From: Symbiotaphrina buchneri
Lineage: Eukaryota > Ascomycota > Symbiotaphrinales > Symbiotaphrinaceae
Direction: 5' to 3'
NCBI GenBank assembly: GCA_001599915.1
Contig: BCIG01000031.1
Span: 248,001 to 312,000 of the forward strand
DNA length: 64,000 bases
Each line of letters starts with the position of its first letter. Position 1 is the first letter of the stretch. Under the pieces are notes generated by a model. That model was not told where the DNA came from and did not search any database. It was given only the letters and a program-made list of their open reading frames with translations. The translations under genes were made by a program, and so were the position numbers. Of this stretch, positions 63,580 to 64,000 are shown in pieces.

Positions 63580-64000
63580 ATGGTGAGATTGATTTACCTC
63601 GCAAAGATACTATACTCAAGGCTGACGGTCGAGAAAGGCACCGGTTAGGAAACGTACGTCCATCCGCAGCCGCGCTGCTCGTTCTGGTTCCGGACCACTC
63701 TCTGGCTCCATAGCTGTAGCACGACAACCGGCAGCCTTCGACTCAGGTTTTTCATCCTCAAAGAAGGACAAGCAGTTGATCAAACACTCCGCGTTCGTCT
63801 CCAAAATCGAAAAGTCCAACTCCAAGGCTAAGAAACGTCGACGGCCATCGAAGAAGCTTGTAGCCAATTTAGAGTCGCTCGTCGATGCATTGCCACAGGA
63901 AGACGGGGAATCAGAAGAGCGGATTGTTGGAGATGCCAAAATCCGCCATAAGAGCTTACGCTCAAGGCCTGGAGCAATGAAGAGGAAGGAGAAGTTGGAG
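63580..64000 (+). CDS. slx9: Ribosome biogenesis protein Slx9, 3' part outside window
   Basis: Small basic nucleolar factor of 40S pre-ribosome processing and export. The clear part reads SSSKKDKQLIKHSAFVSKIE, KKRRRPSKKLVANLESLVDA and RSRPGAMKRKEKLE, typical of fungal Slx9; the frame is open through the window end. No ATG lies in this frame before its upstream stop. A splice from ATG at 63580-63582 (donor GTGAGA directly after it) to an acceptor AAAG before 63638, with a CTGAC branch about 11 nt earlier, gives MAPVRKRTSIRSRAAR. The first coding exon would then be just the start codon. The family assignment is good; the start structure is a proposal. Confidence 0.78.

Noticed and set aside
1-64000. 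tRNA, rRNA, CRISPR arrays, integrated viruses or intact transposons
   Set aside because: I looked for T-loop-like sequences, tandem spaced repeats, long terminal repeats and polymerase or transposase motifs and saw none that hold up by eye.

Overview
This window is nuclear DNA of a filamentous ascomycete (Pezizomycotina, most likely Eurotiomycetes). The genes are compact. I could place 56 spliceosomal introns, mostly 46-100 nt, many with a CTRAC/CTAAC-type branch site 6-25 nt before the acceptor. The proteins are ascomycete orthologues, such as an Rds1/LsdA ferritin-like protein, a DenA-type NEDD8 protease, Pam17 and Atg33. I find no bacterial or viral gene, rRNA, tRNA or CRISPR array, and no recognisable intact transposon.

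Left edge (1-7285): three genes that look like a small oxidative-metabolism group. They are an MFS transporter running off the left edge, a salicylate-hydroxylase-like FAD monooxygenase, and a divergently transcribed microsomal cytochrome P450. The rest is mainly core eukaryotic machinery. 7499-13346: MSH3 (mismatch repair) and a secreted ferritin-like protein. 14408-23819: a U1-type zinc-finger protein, Rab geranylgeranyltransferase beta (Bet2), an Atg33-like mitophagy protein, a peroxisomal 2,4-dienoyl-CoA reductase ending in SKL, and the divergent pair Rsm23 (mitoribosome) / Rrs1 (60S biogenesis). 24747-36009: a RhoGAP, then MCM7 and PEX1 sharing a 485-bp promoter. 36385-41347: Rps28, His1, a small membrane protein and the NEDD8 protease DenA. 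42049-60133: mostly poorly known proteins (a 1131-residue disordered protein, a membrane-anchored gamma-glutamylcyclotransferase-like protein, a xylose-isomerase-like TIM barrel, an F-box-like protein, a possible PP1-docking protein, a CFEM-like membrane protein, a two-RRM-like protein) with cytochrome c1 among them. 60500-64000: Pam17, Uba4/CnxF and the start of Slx9.

Three themes recur. Mitochondria: Rsm23, Cyt1, Pam17 and the Atg33-like protein. Peroxisomal fat metabolism: Pex1 and the dienoyl-CoA reductase, both preceded by CCGAGG/CCTCGG hexamers like those bound by FarA/FarB. DNA replication and repair: MCM7, with two MCB boxes, and MSH3. Other promoters also carry motifs that suit their gene: a HAP-type CCAAT box before cyt1, three tandem GATA sites before uba4, and a Gcn4/CpcA-type site at the first his1 intron.

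I did not find a clearly new multi-gene system. The best candidates for novelty are the transporter/monooxygenase/P450 group at the left edge, the repeated intron junctions and micro-exons of denA, the ATG-only first coding exon of slx9, the frequent GTC-type splice donors, and the uncharacterised proteins. Exon boundaries were worked out by eye from frame, splice signals and family conservation; start codons are the least certain part.
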